A stretch of DNA of 64,000 bases from Tomocerus qinae (taxonomy: Eukaryota; Arthropoda; Collembola; Entomobryomorpha; Tomoceridae): NCBI GenBank assembly GCA_020055645.1, contig CM034546.1, forward strand, positions 98,270,001 through 98,334,000, written 5' to 3'. The position numbers were made by a program, and so were the translations under genes. This document shows, in pieces, positions 36,257 to 49,333 of the stretch (positions within the stretch are counted from its first letter, which is position 1; every line of letters begins with the position of its first letter). The notes under the pieces were generated by a model that had not been told where the DNA came from, ran no database searches, and saw only the letters and a list, made by a program, of their open reading frames with translations.

Positions 36257-37385
36257 TTGTGAATCTGAAAATTTGAGTTTAGATTGATAAAAAGTGTTAG
36301 ATAAGAGGACAAAGGATGAATTGGAGTCCAGTAATAGAGATATGTTCTTAAATAGGTTTTGTTGACTATTGTAAACTTCCTATTGTGATGCATCACAGCA
36401 AGACTGTCCTTTTTCCTAAGATTGTGCATAATGGAGGATGATATTCTTATCTTTGTTTTGCACCCTTTCGCTCAGTATGCATAAAGTTTTTCTGACTAAA
36501 GGCTCAATGCAATATTATGTATTTATTTAGCAAAAGTGCATCTTTACGTAACTGTATAGTAGCGACAGGAGGGTTATGACGTACGTGGTGTACATAATCC
36601 AAAGCGTATTAAGCAATAAATAATTAGGAAAGAGATCAATGGGGAGCACATGTTTTGGATGTGAGGATTTATTAGATGAGGTTGGCTCAACTGTTAACTT
36701 ACCTTCCCTTGAGATTGAGTTCATCATTGGGTTCAATTAATAGAGGTTAATGTAGTCACACTCGATCTATACTAGAGATCATTCCTTTGTTGAGATGCAC
36801 ATGCCAACTGTGAATAGAAAAATTCTGAAAAAACACACGTCATTGTTATGCAAATGCATAAAGCTCTCCATTTCCTTTAAGTAGAGAGGAGTTCGGATGT
36901 GAAGGAAACTCGGAAGTAATAAAATTTAAGAGTACAGTGCTTCGAAATTAGTGAAAACAGTACAAGTCAAGGTTTATTGTAGAAAATAACATTTTGCTCA
37001 TTTGCGTATAAAATCATCTCTCTGATACTATTTAACAAAATACATTATATCTATGAATTATTAATGACATGCATTTTTGTAAGATTGTTTTATCATTTTG
37101 AACATACTTAGTAGAGAACAGTGATGCACCACTGGTTGGTGGGTGAAATCCTAACTATACTTTATTACACACAGTCACACAAGAGATTTAAAATAATCTA
37201 TACTTATAAATGAGACCATAAACCACTAGGATATTTGCACTCACAATATTTTACACTTTTACACTAATTAGTAGTAGCAAAGGCAATTATGAACAAAATC
37301 AAGTCACAGAGTCTCCTCTTCAGTTCCTCATTCTTCTCCGTTCATTTACAATTCACACACATTCAGTGCATCAATATACGTCCTC
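36257..37385. other. Intergenic, between cysteine-rich gene 3 and neprilysin
   Basis: AT-rich; holds the promoter of cysteine-rich gene 3 and the neprilysin 3' UTR. No further coding exon recognised. Confidence 0.4.
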
Positions 37386-40300
37386 CTACCATATGCGACA
37401 GATGTTTTCAGCTTTTGGTTGTTTGCAGTGCCATGCCTTGGCAAATTCTGGAGAGTTGGCCAGAGCTCCGTTTACGCGAAAACGATTTGGACTGTGAACA
37501 CCAGTTTGTATGTGGGAATACAAATTTTGTTTTGTGTACGAGCCACACCAAATCTAAATCCAAATGTATACAATTTATCTACTTAGTATATGTCACGAAA
37601 TTATGTTACTCTGCATAAGATCACGCAGATTAGAATCTTTCACAGCCAATTAGTATTCTATGCATACCTGTGCAAAGGAAATAAAGAAAAGCTGCTCTGG
37701 CGAGTATTCAAGCCCTGGTAAATGTTTTTCTTCTCCATTTTTCCGAACGTACGACTGATACGCTCTAAAAGCTTCTCGTAATCCCCCGTTGTCCGCAATA
37801 TTTTCACCCAATGTGTTGTTACCATTTAACTAAATATAAAATGCCGCAATCCAATCAGTTAACAAAGAAATATGGACAAATCTTGCTGTTTTTTCACAGA
37901 ATAGAATTTCCAATCAGAAATAATTTCTTACCATAACAGTTCCGTATTTTTCCTTGAGTTCTACTGCTTCAAAACCTCCGTACTGTTTCACGAAGCAATT
38001 CGTTCTTTCCAAATAGTTTTCTAGTGTTTCAGAGTCCCACCAGTTAATCAAATTCCCATCCCCGTCACTCTGTCTTCCTTTATTAATAAGTAAAATAGAG
38101 TGATGTTATAAAATCTTGATCATGTTACTGATGTACATCATTAAGAAATGTGTACTTTGTATTTAACAAGTCGTAGCTACCTTTATCGTCAAATCCATGA
38201 GTAATTTCATGCCCTATGACGGTACCAATTGCACCATAATTAAGGGCTTGGATTGCATTTCCAGTGAAGTAAAAGGGAGGCTGCAAAATCCCAGCAGGAA
38301 ATACTATGTGGATAATTAAATCAATTAGATACACTATTATAGCATTTCAGTATGAAGTCAGAGATGTACCAACAGGGATCTCTTTTCAATGTTTTCAACT
38401 TACTGATTGAATTGTGGGTAGAACTGTAAAATGCATTTACTACTGTGGGATCGGCAATCCATCTAAATAGAGAGTTGAGATTATTTTAATTCTAACCAAG
38501 GGTATAAATAGATGCCTCGTCCAAAAATTTGGTGATTGTTATTGCAATTCAGACTTTCAGACTTACTTTTTAGGATCTTTGATCGAACCAATATTATTAA
38601 AGCTGTCTGCTATTTTCCATTGTACAAGTTGTAGGTAGTTTTTGAAATGGTTATCAGTGACAGTGATATTCATCTGTAATAGAGTATTTACTTAGGAACA
38701 AGGAAAATCAAAAATTCACTGTTTATTTGATCTAATTGAAACAAGATTCATACTCCTCTGTAATATTCGCGTAATATGTTCTCTCCCTTCGAAGCGTCTT
38801 TCAATCCTTCTGGAAAACCAATGTATGGAATCATTTTTGCAGCTTTTTCAATAGCCTTTTCTCTTGTTTCCTTTGATGCAATCCACTTTATCCCATTTAT
38901 TATATCGTAGAATGCTTCACGTATGTTTTTCACCATATCGTTCATCTAAAAATAGAGATCTTTAACAATCTAGTAGTACAATAACTTTGTGTCTGTCGTA
39001 ATGGATTTGTGGTGGAGGATGTAGAAACAACGATAAGTGGAATATTGCAAATACCTTTTCTTTGGCGTCATCAGTGAAGGTTTCTCTTATGTAATGATAT
39101 GAAATTGCCATACCAAAAACAGCATTGGCATGATCAGTACACGTGTGCCACCTTTGAAACAACTCCATTTAATATATGATTGGTCAATATTATGCAATGC
39201 AAATACAAAGTATTTGTACCTGGGTGTAGGAAATTGGGTCCCTTGTGTCTTTTTCAAATATGCTAGATACAGTTCCCGAAAGTTTTTGGAAACTTCATTT
39301 CCATAACTTAGTATTAATCTCCACTTTAGATAATTCCCTATATAAATTAATACACAGATGATATTTCAGAACTAATAATTCTATTCCAAAGTTAGTTCTA
39401 AACTAAAATTTAAGAAAAGAATTACGAATGACATGAGGAGAACTTCTGATGGTATCACTAATGAGTGTGCCAATTTTCTTTAAAAATTTCGAATCTCGAG
39501 AGACCACTCTGAAATTTCGGAGATTTCCAAGATAAGCTTTTTGTTTCATAGAGAGCTCTGAAAATAGCTCAGTAAAGTAGTCCTCCCAATTCATCATCTG
39601 TAAGGTGATTAAATTATAGATTATATTTAAAAGTAAGAAATTCATGTATTAATGGTTGATGTGTTGTTATTTACCGGAGCTATACCGGTCATATTACTGA
39701 GTTCTTTAATGGACAACAATGTGTACAAATCCGTGCGATTTCTTCTTTCATCAGGTTTAGAGCTGATCTAGCAATGGTAACATTATTCAATAATGAAATG
39801 TAATTTCAAAACATGAAAATGAATAATTGCGGTTTAGAATATCTGCATTTAATATAAATTGTTGCTCAAATGGGATTTGCAATACCTCAGCTAATCGTCT
39901 TTCAAATGCAACAACCTCTTCACCAACTTTAATTGGGTCATCGTAGGCAGATTCTAAGGGATAAATCAAAGGCCATGCACTTTGGACGAATTCAGTGTAT
40001 GCTGTAGAGTAATTACTATCTGTAGCTCCTGTTAAGTAAATCTGATTGAGTCCAAGGACCGGTTGATCGAGCTAAGAGAATTTTTAGAACAATTAATTAG
40101 GTCGTTCTTTGTGAAATGCTTATTGAATTTAGTATAATTTTCATTGACATACGTAGACAGTATAGCTTGATGTATTTCCTTCATTTAAATCGACGAAAAC
40201 GCTGAAAAAGAAGTTTCCTCCAACCTCCCTACGCATTTCCCCGAGAATTTTTCCGAATCGAGAGAATTCATTTTTAATACCTTTTATGTATTTCTCAGTC

Positions 40301-41087
40301 ATTTCTTGGAGCATTGAATGGTCATCCGTATTATCTAAAGTGAACATTTTCTTAATGAAGACTCTAGATAGTCACATCAGAGTAGACATTCATAATAAAA
40401 TGAGAGTCATACCATATTCAATACACTGTCTGTAAAACATTTTGGCAATTTTGGCGGGTTCGGGTTCATAGTCTTCAATTGGTTTGTCTAATATTCCTAA
40501 AAACAATCCAAAAGATACGAAAACAGGTGCTTGAGCAACTCATGATGATTCATTTAATGCCAACCTCTGATTTTGCGGCTAAGTTGGTCTCTCAAAACAC
40601 TGAATTGAGACCAAGATCCTCCGCTGTCTGGGACGGGGTTGTTTTTAATCCAAGTGCCACAGGCAAATTGATAAAAGTTTTCACATGGTGCAACAGATTT
40701 GTCAAGACCTTTGATCATATCCCCAGCTGCTTTTGTACATTCTTCGGTGAGACAAATTGAACTGGCATCTAATGGTTTGCTCCCTTTCAACGTGAGAGTT
40801 GAAAAATCTAAGTCATAAATCCCAAGTTGTATCAAGAGTTCTTTATTAATTCTACATATTACTTTCTCTAAAGATTCACTTACTACTTATTTTCATCCTA
40901 ACAATAACAAGAAACGCTCCAAGAACCATTATAATGGTAACAGTGCTCACAATCCCCAATGCGACACAAAGAAGTTTTTCTCGCGTGCTCCATTTTTTAT
41001 CACTGTCCAAAAACAAATATAAAAACACACTCCTGTATACTGAATCTTCAAGTTCTACAAGATTTCATAAAAAGCTCACCTTTTCAT
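37386..41087 (-). CDS. Nep: Neprilysin (M13 zinc metallopeptidase, type II membrane protein)
   Basis: Ectoenzyme that cuts short peptides such as neuropeptides on the amino side of hydrophobic residues. Seventeen coding exons: 41080-41087, 40884-41002, 40565-40807, 40413-40496, 40153-40334, 39886-40071, 39675-39767, 39426-39597, 39220-39337, 39055-39151, 38754-38945, 38567-38673, 38404-38462, 38181-38303, 37932-38077, 37668-37829, 37386-37553. All phases agree; 752 residues, the usual length. Seen: a 15-residue cytosolic tail; one membrane segment ([20 protein letters not shown]); the ectodomain start [14 protein letters not shown]; the substrate-binding [15 protein letters not shown]; zinc motif HEITH at about 585-589; ENIADNGG (third zinc ligand Glu about 652); catalytic-site His about 717 in TGVHSP; and the C-terminus CRIW. 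All catalytic residues are kept, so it should be active. The first coding exon is only 8 bases (Met-Lys plus two bases). Confidence 0.96.
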
Positions 41088-44000
41088 AGTTGAAGACACA
41101 AGGAAACGTGAAAATAAATAACAGAGCCAAAATTATATTTACCACGAAAGAAAATTATATATTTAGCATCTTAAAAAACTTGTTGAAAAAATATGGATTT
41201 TTAATGTTTATCAACCACTTTAAGCACTACAGATAAATAAAAGACACTACAGGTCGCAGTTCGTAGTAAATTCTTAAAGTTATGCAACGTCGGAAGATTG
41301 TAACAGAAATTGACTGGTAAAAGAAGAGTGAGTTGCTGAATGTGTAACTGGTGAAAATTGTTTGCATGTGCCAAATATATATTTATAGTTGAAAAGCGTC
41401 ACTTTCAATCTCCTCACAAAAGACACAGAGCAGGAGGAGTGGATGAATAATGTATAGGATCTTACCCTACAGATAGGTACCTAATTTTACCTTTACTAAA
41501 TATAGTAGTGCCTACCTTTAAGCAGATTGCATCCAAATAGTGTCTACAGTCTGTCCTCAAGCACCTAATGCAATTTTCTCATCCGTATTTAAGTAGTAAG
41601 TTGTAAAACTCGAAATCATACATCCATATAGTATAACATAGATAAGTATGTATTTACTACTATGTTGGTAGTAGGTAGGACAAGATAGCAAAGCATAATA
41701 ATAAAGCTCTCTTTCTTCAAAGTTAGTAAAGGATAAACTTCAATTCGTGTACTTGTTAACTGTTTTATATTTTCTCATGCATTTAGCAAGCAAAAGTGAA
41801 TCTGCTAGAAACAGAATAATATTAACATGTGCGGGACATTCACACAGGCCACATGAGATGTTTTAGATTGCGAGACAGAAGTTTGTGTGTACACAAATAA
41901 ATACACATGCTCATAAATACAAGACACATGTCTAGGGTCGTAAGAAAGTAAAGTGCATTAAGACTGAGATGCTTTATGGTGTCTATAATTGTAAATAGCG
42001 TAATGGTGGTTGGGAACTAATGCAATGTACAATGACTTAACTTGAGAGGTTGAGACAAACCGCATTTATATAACGAATGATGCAAAGTCAACTTCATCCT
42101 GTCTTGCAGGCTTCCTTTTCTATCATAAATATCAAATCTTTGTACTAGATAGATATAGAAATTCCACATTTTAAATCCTCATGTGAAGATTCATAACCAT
42201 TGTAAATACGCATAGGTTATGGTATATTATATCCAAGATGGAAGGACAGGGAAGAATAAGGTGACAGCTTTCTCTCGTTATATAACGTGTATATAAGCAA
42301 ACAAATTATGTACCTGCCAGGAGTTTATGTGCCAATTCTCAAGTTGATTATCTTATTGCGTTAGATGTGTCATGCAAACACGTAGTGAGGATACACATCC
42401 ATGTCATAATAATTTGTGTTTAGAGCACTGGGTTTCTTTTTGGTTAACTACTGGCGTGGTTTCCTTTACTTCATTTTTCCTAGGAACAGTTTCGTGGTTG
42501 AAATGATGATCCTCTTCTCTAAATTTTCTAGTTAAAAGGATCTATGTGTTCAGATGGGCGGAATTTGCACAAAATGCGGTCTCTGCTCTAAGAAATGTAG
42601 TAACTTCATACATGATAAACTAGTAATGTTTTCTATAGACAATTAATATTTCCCTTCCTGGCTTTGTATCTGATAGTTTTGTATGCTAAAGGATCAGTGC
42701 AGTAACCAAATTGAGTAGGTAGTGGATAATTGCGTTGGGTATTCATTTTGGCATGGATTGTATTGCATGTGGGTAATATATACATACCAAATGTCTTGCT
42801 AGAGAAAGCGTAACAGTGTCAAAGTGATTTCAGTTCTCAAGTTTTTCTGCTCATCTTTTTTATGGGTTTTAGTTTGGTGTGGTTTGCAGTTTACTTTATG
42901 GTTTTAAATCTCTAGAGTGTGTGGGATAAGACTCTCTTGCACCTTGCATATCCTACCAGAGGATATTCTTTAATTTTATTGTTAGCTAAATGCTCGAATT
43001 TGGAATACTTCACCAGTAATGTTCGCAGTGATTAAACGATTAAATTACCAAGATATCTGCATAAATTATCTCCCATTGCCTACACACAGATTACGTCTCT
43101 CGCTCAAAAACAACTCCAAAGAAATTGATATTTCCACACAATTAAGCCAAGAAATTGCAAAGCTTCCACATGAATGACTTCAAATAATCAACTGACTCAG
43201 CTGAATCGACGACCACAGGGATTATTTATTGCAGAAATCTCCCTTAGTAGTTCCCTAGATGATCATTGTACTTACTTATGTAATACGCTTTCAGTCGACT
43301 TTAGTGCTCATTGGCACGATTTCATGCTTTAGTTTCAGTACTAATAAAATGCTACAAAAATGTCATTAGTCCTAATTGCTTCTGCACTCAGTCATTAAAT
43401 TAGGTAATAATTTTTTTTCCAAAAATCTATAAAAACGTTTGTTGTATGTAGGGTGATATGGGCAGAAAAGGGGAATTAAATCCGTGCGATTTACACGCTC
43501 CTATTACAATTACCTACACGCATGTTAATAGTCCATTATTTATTATCTACCTACTCGTCTGATTTGCCAAACACTAAATTCACTTTTCTGCAGACACGGG
43601 AGCACATGTGGTGGATTTTAAAATGATACAACATACACATGTCCTAGCTCAGTGCATTTCAGTACAGCTATTCAGAAAACGGAACAGTGTTAATGCATTA
43701 TGCATTTAGGCAATAGTAATGAACTGAATGATTTGAACACACAATTGAATAGTTTCTAGTTGTATAAATAGATTGGTAATGCTTTTGTTAAGCTCGTAGA
43801 CCTTCGAAGGTAGGACGACGTAAAAGAGGGCATAATTTATTTCTCTAACTCATTTGCATAGGTAAACTATTGAGTAACTGCTTTACAGCCAGTCTACCGT
43901 AGAATGCAATTTTAATAGTCCATTACCAATTGCCTTGTGCCTCTATTACACTTTTAGTTCAATGTCTAATACAAACAATATTCATGAACTATTATCATTG

Positions 44001-44245
44001 TAAAACAATCTATTATCATTCTAAACTTATTTAGGCACATTCGCATACATTTTAAATTTTAACCAACTTATTTTATGTAATAAACATATACCTGTTTATT
44101 TTAATTCACTGTCAAGTATATTTGTGCAAATATTCATTAATAGGTAAAAACTTTCTTTTGGTTGTGATTTAGCTATATACAACAAAACCTGAAGTAGGTA
44201 TGCGTTAGCTTAAAACATCCACTTAACATAATTCAGTGACCAATC
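41088..44245. other. Intergenic, neprilysin promoter side
   Basis: About 3 kb between divergent neprilysin and cysteine-rich gene 1. A TATAAAT on the minus strand at 41381-41387 is a candidate neprilysin TATA box, giving a 5' UTR of about 270 bases. The rest is AT-rich without recognised exons or repeats. Confidence 0.4.
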
Positions 44246-44776
44246 ATGAATAAATACTTCATATCGATGACTTTATTTGTTATGACATTTGCTAGAGTAA
44301 ATAGAAGACAAGTATCGACGAGAAGTGGTAAGATTAGTTTGATTATCAATTTTTAATAATAGTAGATCTGTCTGGACATTTTATCAAACGATTCTGTCAA
44401 TCTGCAATTTTCTAAATCTATCTAGATAATCTAAATTGGGAGACACCTTTTTATTTCACTTAGAATCTTGTCCTCACGGTGAGACGTATATGGATAGCTG
44501 TACGAATTTTTGCAAATGCGACTCCTCTTCGTCATCTGCGTCTTGCACAAAGATGGACTGCGACTTGCCTAAAGGTATTATGCTACACAATCCACCACAA
44601 TGCTATAAAATACTAATAATGTTATGCCTATTTTACCACACTCAAATTAATATTTTATTTTCCTGCCATTAGGATACTGCCCACATGGAGCAATGTATTT
44701 CGACAGATTTCGAGTTTGCTTCTGCAATAAAAATGATTCTCAGACTTACGAATGCTTTTTCAAACGGAGATACTAA
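44246..44776 (+). CDS. Small secreted cysteine-rich protein 1 (pacifastin-like)
   Basis: Three exons: 44246-44327, 44464-44574, 44673-44776, both introns phase 1; 98 residues. Residues 1-20 are a signal peptide (ISMTLFVMTFA). Exon 2 encodes the six-cysteine module CPHGETYMDSCTNFCKC...C...C with spacing C-x9-C-x3-C-x-C-x8-C-x4-C. The core CTKMDC resembles the CTxxxC end of pacifastin domains. Exon 3 encodes a shorter module, CPHGAMYFD then CFCNKNDSQTYECFF, with four cysteines. If the pacifastin relation holds, it would be a serine-protease inhibitor acting in haemolymph or cuticle; that is inference. Exon 2 has the same length (111 bases) as in gene 2. Confidence 0.85.
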
Positions 44777-45727
44777 TATATTCTTTGTTTCTCTTGCAAA
44801 GATATATTATGTTAGTATTAAATTTTGACAGATTACTAAACTAACAACCTTGTTCAACAAATAATGTACATTGCACCTGCTCTAAACGTGAAGATATACC
44901 CAAGTTACCTGTAAAAAGTATCAATAATCACCTTGAAATAAAATTTTTATATATTTAAATGCACTTAATGCACTTTATTACATACATAGGCCAAAAAACG
45001 GCAATTACCATTAGTTTTCATCACCCTTTGAAGGTTCTGCTACAAATGATGCAATTATTGCTGGGAAAAGTGTTTTTGTATACACATATGCTATCAATTA
45101 CTATCGTGTCATTACGACTGATTATGAATATGCGTAAATTCTTTAGAAGAGTCAAGACCTATATATACATTTGTATCTGTATTTATTTACATTGCATAAT
45201 GACCATATTTAATTACATGCAAATCATGTCATAGTTTTAATCATTCGTCAACATTATTTAGTAGTGTATGTTACTATTATGTAGATTGGTGCAGCAAAAC
45301 TCAGAATAGGTACAAACATTGCGTGAATCAATAAACGATGCTGGCATTTGTAACAACAACGATCTTCATGTCTGGACATATAAAAATATGTTAACTAATT
45401 TGTCATTTAAAGATAATTAGTGTTAATTTCGATTTATATGCAGTGTTTACCTCCATTGTCATATTGCTAACAATCAGGGTGTGTACCTAATGGGAGAAAT
45501 GGCAGATGTTCATTGCAACAGATGCATCATAATATATAGAACACAGATTGTACGAGGACAGACATTGATTTACAGAATTCGTTGCTTCTGACATTTAAAA
45601 AATTAACGATTGAGTGAAAGTAGAATAAAAGGCTAATGTCAAATCCGATTTGTTTTTGATCGTAGAAAACAATTAGTCATTACTGAGGAAGTTTGATATT
45701 AAAAAAAATAATCTGAATTATTTTAAA
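44777..45727. other. Spacer between cysteine-rich genes 1 and 2
   Basis: AT-rich spacer between tandem paralogues; should hold the 3' UTR of gene 1 (AATAAA near 44937) and the promoter of gene 2. No exon seen. Confidence 0.45.
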
Positions 45728-46339
45728 ATGTTTAAAGCAGCAATAATTGCATTTTCTTTAGTAGTATTTGTGGGGAAGCAGAACGTCTTTTGTGAAGGAG
45801 ATATACCAGAAAGACCTGAATCGACAAAAACAGGTTAGCAGCATACAATTGTATATGATATAGAAAAATTAATTGGTTCACAGATGTCCAAAACTATTTT
45901 AGCGAATTGTCCCTTCGGAATGTACTATATGGATAAATGTGCCAACGCTTGTCATTGTGAAACTGCCGATAGGAAAACCATATGTACTCGCATAGCCTGT
46001 AATGCCAAAGAAGGTACTATCTCAAGTAGTATTCTTAAGTAGCAATTATTAATCATGATACTTTAAAACTATCAAGTATTTTGGATCGATCAATGTCATG
46101 TAATAATAGGGAATAAGCACCCAGTAGTACCAAATGCTTTTAGCACTGAGTTAAAACAGACATTAAGTGTAACAATTTTAATGAATCAAAATTGAATCGT
46201 AAATTATCTTTGTAATATGTGTGTGTGTGTTTCTCTAGAAGTTACATGTCCTTATGGACCGGTCTACTACCATGAAAAAAATGCCACTTGTTTCTGCAAC
46301 GAAGAATACTTCCAGACTTACGAATGTTTTTTGTATTGA
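45728..46339 (+). CDS. Small secreted cysteine-rich protein 2 (pacifastin-like)
   Basis: Three exons: 45728-45833, 45903-46013, 46239-46339, both introns phase 1; 105 residues. Signal peptide MFKAAIIAFSLVVFVG, then an acidic pro-like segment. Exon 2 module: CPFGMYYMDKCANACHC then CTRIAC, spacing C-x9-C-x3-C-x-C-x8-C-x4-C. Exon 3 module: CPYGPVYYH then CFCNEEYFQTYECF. It is a tandem paralogue of gene 1, about 950 bases apart and in the same orientation, with identical exon-2 length and the shared C-terminal motif QTYECF. A TG microsatellite precedes the last acceptor. Function unknown; protease inhibition is possible from the cysteine pattern. Confidence 0.85.
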
Positions 46340-48337
46340 AACTGAATTGATCGACTATTATATAAATTGAATTATTTATTGGCTTTACAAGCATATTACT
46401 TACGTCATGGGTTTGGATTTTCTAATACTATTTTACTATTGAATAAATACTTTCATTCTTCAAACACCCTTTTTTGTTAATGGTACTAGAAGACTAATGC
46501 AATTTCATAAATATTTCATCAACACTCCACACTACACCGATACATAGAAAATTTTCATATGCAGCATACTGGGAAATACTGACTTTTATACTACTAGGGG
46601 TCTAATAGTACTGAGGAATGTTATAAAAGTAGTATTAAAATGAAAGCAGATTTTGTAATTATAATAAATTCAAAACTAATGAGCTCATGTTACAAAAAAC
46701 GCTACCATTTTGCTAATGGGTTTAACGTTTTACAATATTGAGGTTACATTTCATAACTCTTGAGACGACCTTTCGAATGGTAAGTCTTCTCGATCTACCT
46801 ACACAGTAAGTATTTATTTTGGGGTTCGAAATTTGAGGGGTCACATCATCATAAACCACACCAATTGTAACGAATTCTGGCAGTTTGATCAAATTGATTT
46901 AGGCCTGAGTCTTCTGTTGAAAATGTCCAATATTATGATGTCTATTGACAGTTCTTGAAACGGGCTTTCAAAAGTGTATTACTTGTCAATGTAGCTACAT
47001 GGGAAGTATTTCTTTTAGGGGTCGAAATTTGAGGGCCATATCATCATAAACGCCACTTTTTAAAATGAATTGGGGCCATATTATCATAAGTGACAAAGGC
47101 CATTTTATCATAAGCGACAATTTTGATTTTAATGTATTTTATTTGTTTCTTAATTACTGTGTGGAAAGTTAAGACTTTAAATATTGCAATATGTAGGTAT
47201 TTAGCCTAGGTATTTTTGATATAACCCACATTAATATAGGTAGTTGTTTGGCTAAATTATAGCTATAATTGTAATTAATGGGCTACTTGCACATATGATG
47301 TACAACGCTTTTGACATGTATAAAAATCTGAAAGTCATTTTCATAGGTATCCATTGTTCTTGGAAAATTAAAAGGCATCTCTAGTAATGCAATTTTATGA
47401 TTTTTATTGTTTATGCAGCGTTTAAAGGTAATCTTATAGGGAAAATAAGAAAATTGTCGCTTATGATCATTTGGTCAGATACCCTTATTATGCCATGTAC
47501 ATGTGTCGCTGATGAAAATTACATGCTGTCTCATCCAAAACTAAATACTTCCAGTGTAACTATATTAGCTAGGCTTATACCAATTGAAAGATCGTGTCAA
47601 GGAATATTTTCGATGGAATTTCAAGGAAATGATATTTTCAACCGACCAGTAAATTGGTGGCTTTACTTGTTAAAAACAATTAATGTTAATTTTAATTGTG
47701 ATTTATTGCTAAAAATTCTGTCTTTTAAAATTCTTCCTGATGTTTTCTGCTTATATGCATGTTATGTAATGAATGTATTATAATAATTATTATACGTATA
47801 TGTATAAAGATACTAATTCTAAATGCAACCCAAAGTAGAAATCATTGATTTATGTAATATGTTTTCGATTATCGGTGCTTTACAGTTAATGGGCATGTCA
47901 AGATGGGCATGCACATTTTTCTTTTCGGTTCTCCCTACCCTGCCATACATACATCATAGACATCCCCATGATGTTTTATCTCAGACTGTGGTTATAATGC
48001 AAAGATACAAATGCCATGAATTGCCATTTATTTTCCAGGGTAACTGCATTGGTGGGTAAACATGATCTTTCAGCCCTTCCACCGATAGACAACAATAGAC
48101 TCACAAACTTGTGTAATTAGCTAAAATTATGAAATTTATGAGCTGCATTTGAAAATTCATCAGCATAAAATTCTTTTTCGGGTTCTGATCTGACTATCAG
48201 GTATGAAGGTATGAATTATTTGTCCTCTACCTAAGATGTGGAGATTTAGAGACCATTAATATTTACTATTTACTATAGAGGATTTTGCTTTAACCAAATC
48301 ACCTTTTCCGATATTTCAGAGTGCTAAATCAGGAAAG
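46340..48337. other. Intergenic with degenerate tandem repeat
   Basis: About 2 kb without a supported gene. The first part is the 3' flank of cysteine-rich gene 2. The middle has the degenerate repeat listed at 46730-47130. Two open frames at 47397-47783 and 47823-48059 have no recognisable similarity and are treated as chance. The end precedes the small membrane-protein gene, with an acceptor-like TTTCAG near 48320. Confidence 0.4.
46730..47130 (+). repeat. Two degenerate direct repeats of about 195 bp plus short ATCATAA motifs
   Basis: Two units align loosely. Each has an ...CTTGARACG..CTTTC segment (near 46760 and 46955), then TCGAAATTTGAGG (near 46830 and 47026), then CATCATAAA (near 46848 and 47044). 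After the second unit the shorter motif GGCCAT-TTATCATAA recurs near 47070 and 47100. It may be a fragment of a dispersed mobile element; no termini or target duplication were found. Confidence 0.5.
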
Positions 48338-48757
48338 ATGAATTTTGACGAGTTGAAGACGTCGTTTATTCATGAAGCTGTTGTTATTTTGGGAAGTGCA
48401 ATTTTTTCGTGTCTGACTTGGTATGTAGTATGCGTGACACTTGCGGTGAATTCTAATATTGTTCATTTGGTCGCAATGATTGATGCTGCACTTATTGGTA
48501 CCCTGTACGATGGGAAAACCTATGGATTGAGTCCTTCGAAGCAAGAAATTACTTACCGGATGATATCTTGCGCTATTTTAGTGGCTATCCCTCTTTTCAC
48601 CGTCGGAGTTACTCAGGTTCTTAGTGGACCAATAAAGCCCGAACACCCAAGCAACTTTCTTTGGACTTCTCTCGGAATGGCTGCAATTTTTGCCATCACT
48701 CGAGTCATTTATCTAATAATATATTTGCTTTGGAAAGGAGAGTTTCCATCGCTTTGA
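48338..48757 (+). CDS. Small multi-pass membrane protein, unknown
   Basis: A 139-residue single-exon frame. Hydropathy by eye shows four likely membrane segments: about residues 12-34 (VVILGSAIFSCLTWYVVCV), 40-55, 76-97 (MISCAILVAIPLFTVGVTQV) and 108-132 (LGMAAIFAITRVIYLIIYLL). Short polar loops join them, including YDGKTYGLSPSKQE. An acceptor-like TTTCAG lies about 20 bases before the ATG, so a non-coding 5' exon is likely. Clean codon composition and well-formed helices argue for a real gene. I do not recognise a family. Confidence 0.65.
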   Translation: MNFDELKTSFIHEAVVILGSAIFSCLTWYVVCVTLAVNSNIVHLVAMIDAALIGTLYDGKTYGLSPSKQEITYRMISCAILVAIPLFTVGVTQVLSGPIKPEHPSNFLWTSLGMAAIFAITRVIYLIIYLLWKGEFPSL

Positions 48758-49333
48758 ATTCATTTGGATATTTTGGTATAAACTGACACTCATGATGATG
48801 TAGCTAATCCCACGGATAACATTTCTGATAAGATTGTCGCAAATTGTAAATTATTGTATAAACAAATATGAATGTAAACCTCTAAAAGTGGTACCTAAAC
48901 GATTAGGTGCCCTACTTTTTGTGGTAACAATATCATTATAATGCTTTCTCATAATGCTCGCAAATAAATAGAAACTTTGCATTGTAAGCTATGAAACTAT
49001 AATTTGGAACTCAAAGTTGGAATTAGCATTGGTGCATCCAAAAAAAATTACATTTATTGGTTGAGCAATTTTGAAGGCTTATTAGTTCAATGTACATATT
49101 GAATTTCTGGATATGGTCAACATTGCAGATGGTTATTACGTTTCAAACTTCGTGAATGACGAAAAAAGAATGTTTTGGGACTTAAGTTTGAAAATATGAC
49201 TTTTATTATTTTATAAATACATAATCTGTCTTTTACAGTACAGTCGACTCTCAAAGATGGCAAATTGTAAGTGGCACATAAAACTCGGGACTTTTAATTG
49301 CAAGATTTCTATTAACTTGTATAAGAAAGTTAT
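48758..49333. other. Intergenic, convergent 3' ends
   Basis: Between the membrane-protein stop codon and the orphan secreted gene stop codon. AATAAA near 48963 could serve the plus-strand gene. Nothing else seen. Confidence 0.4.

Noticed and set aside
47397..48059. Two plus-strand frames of 128 and 78 codons
   Set aside because: No family resemblance, no signal peptide or consistent helices, and no splice signals joining them.
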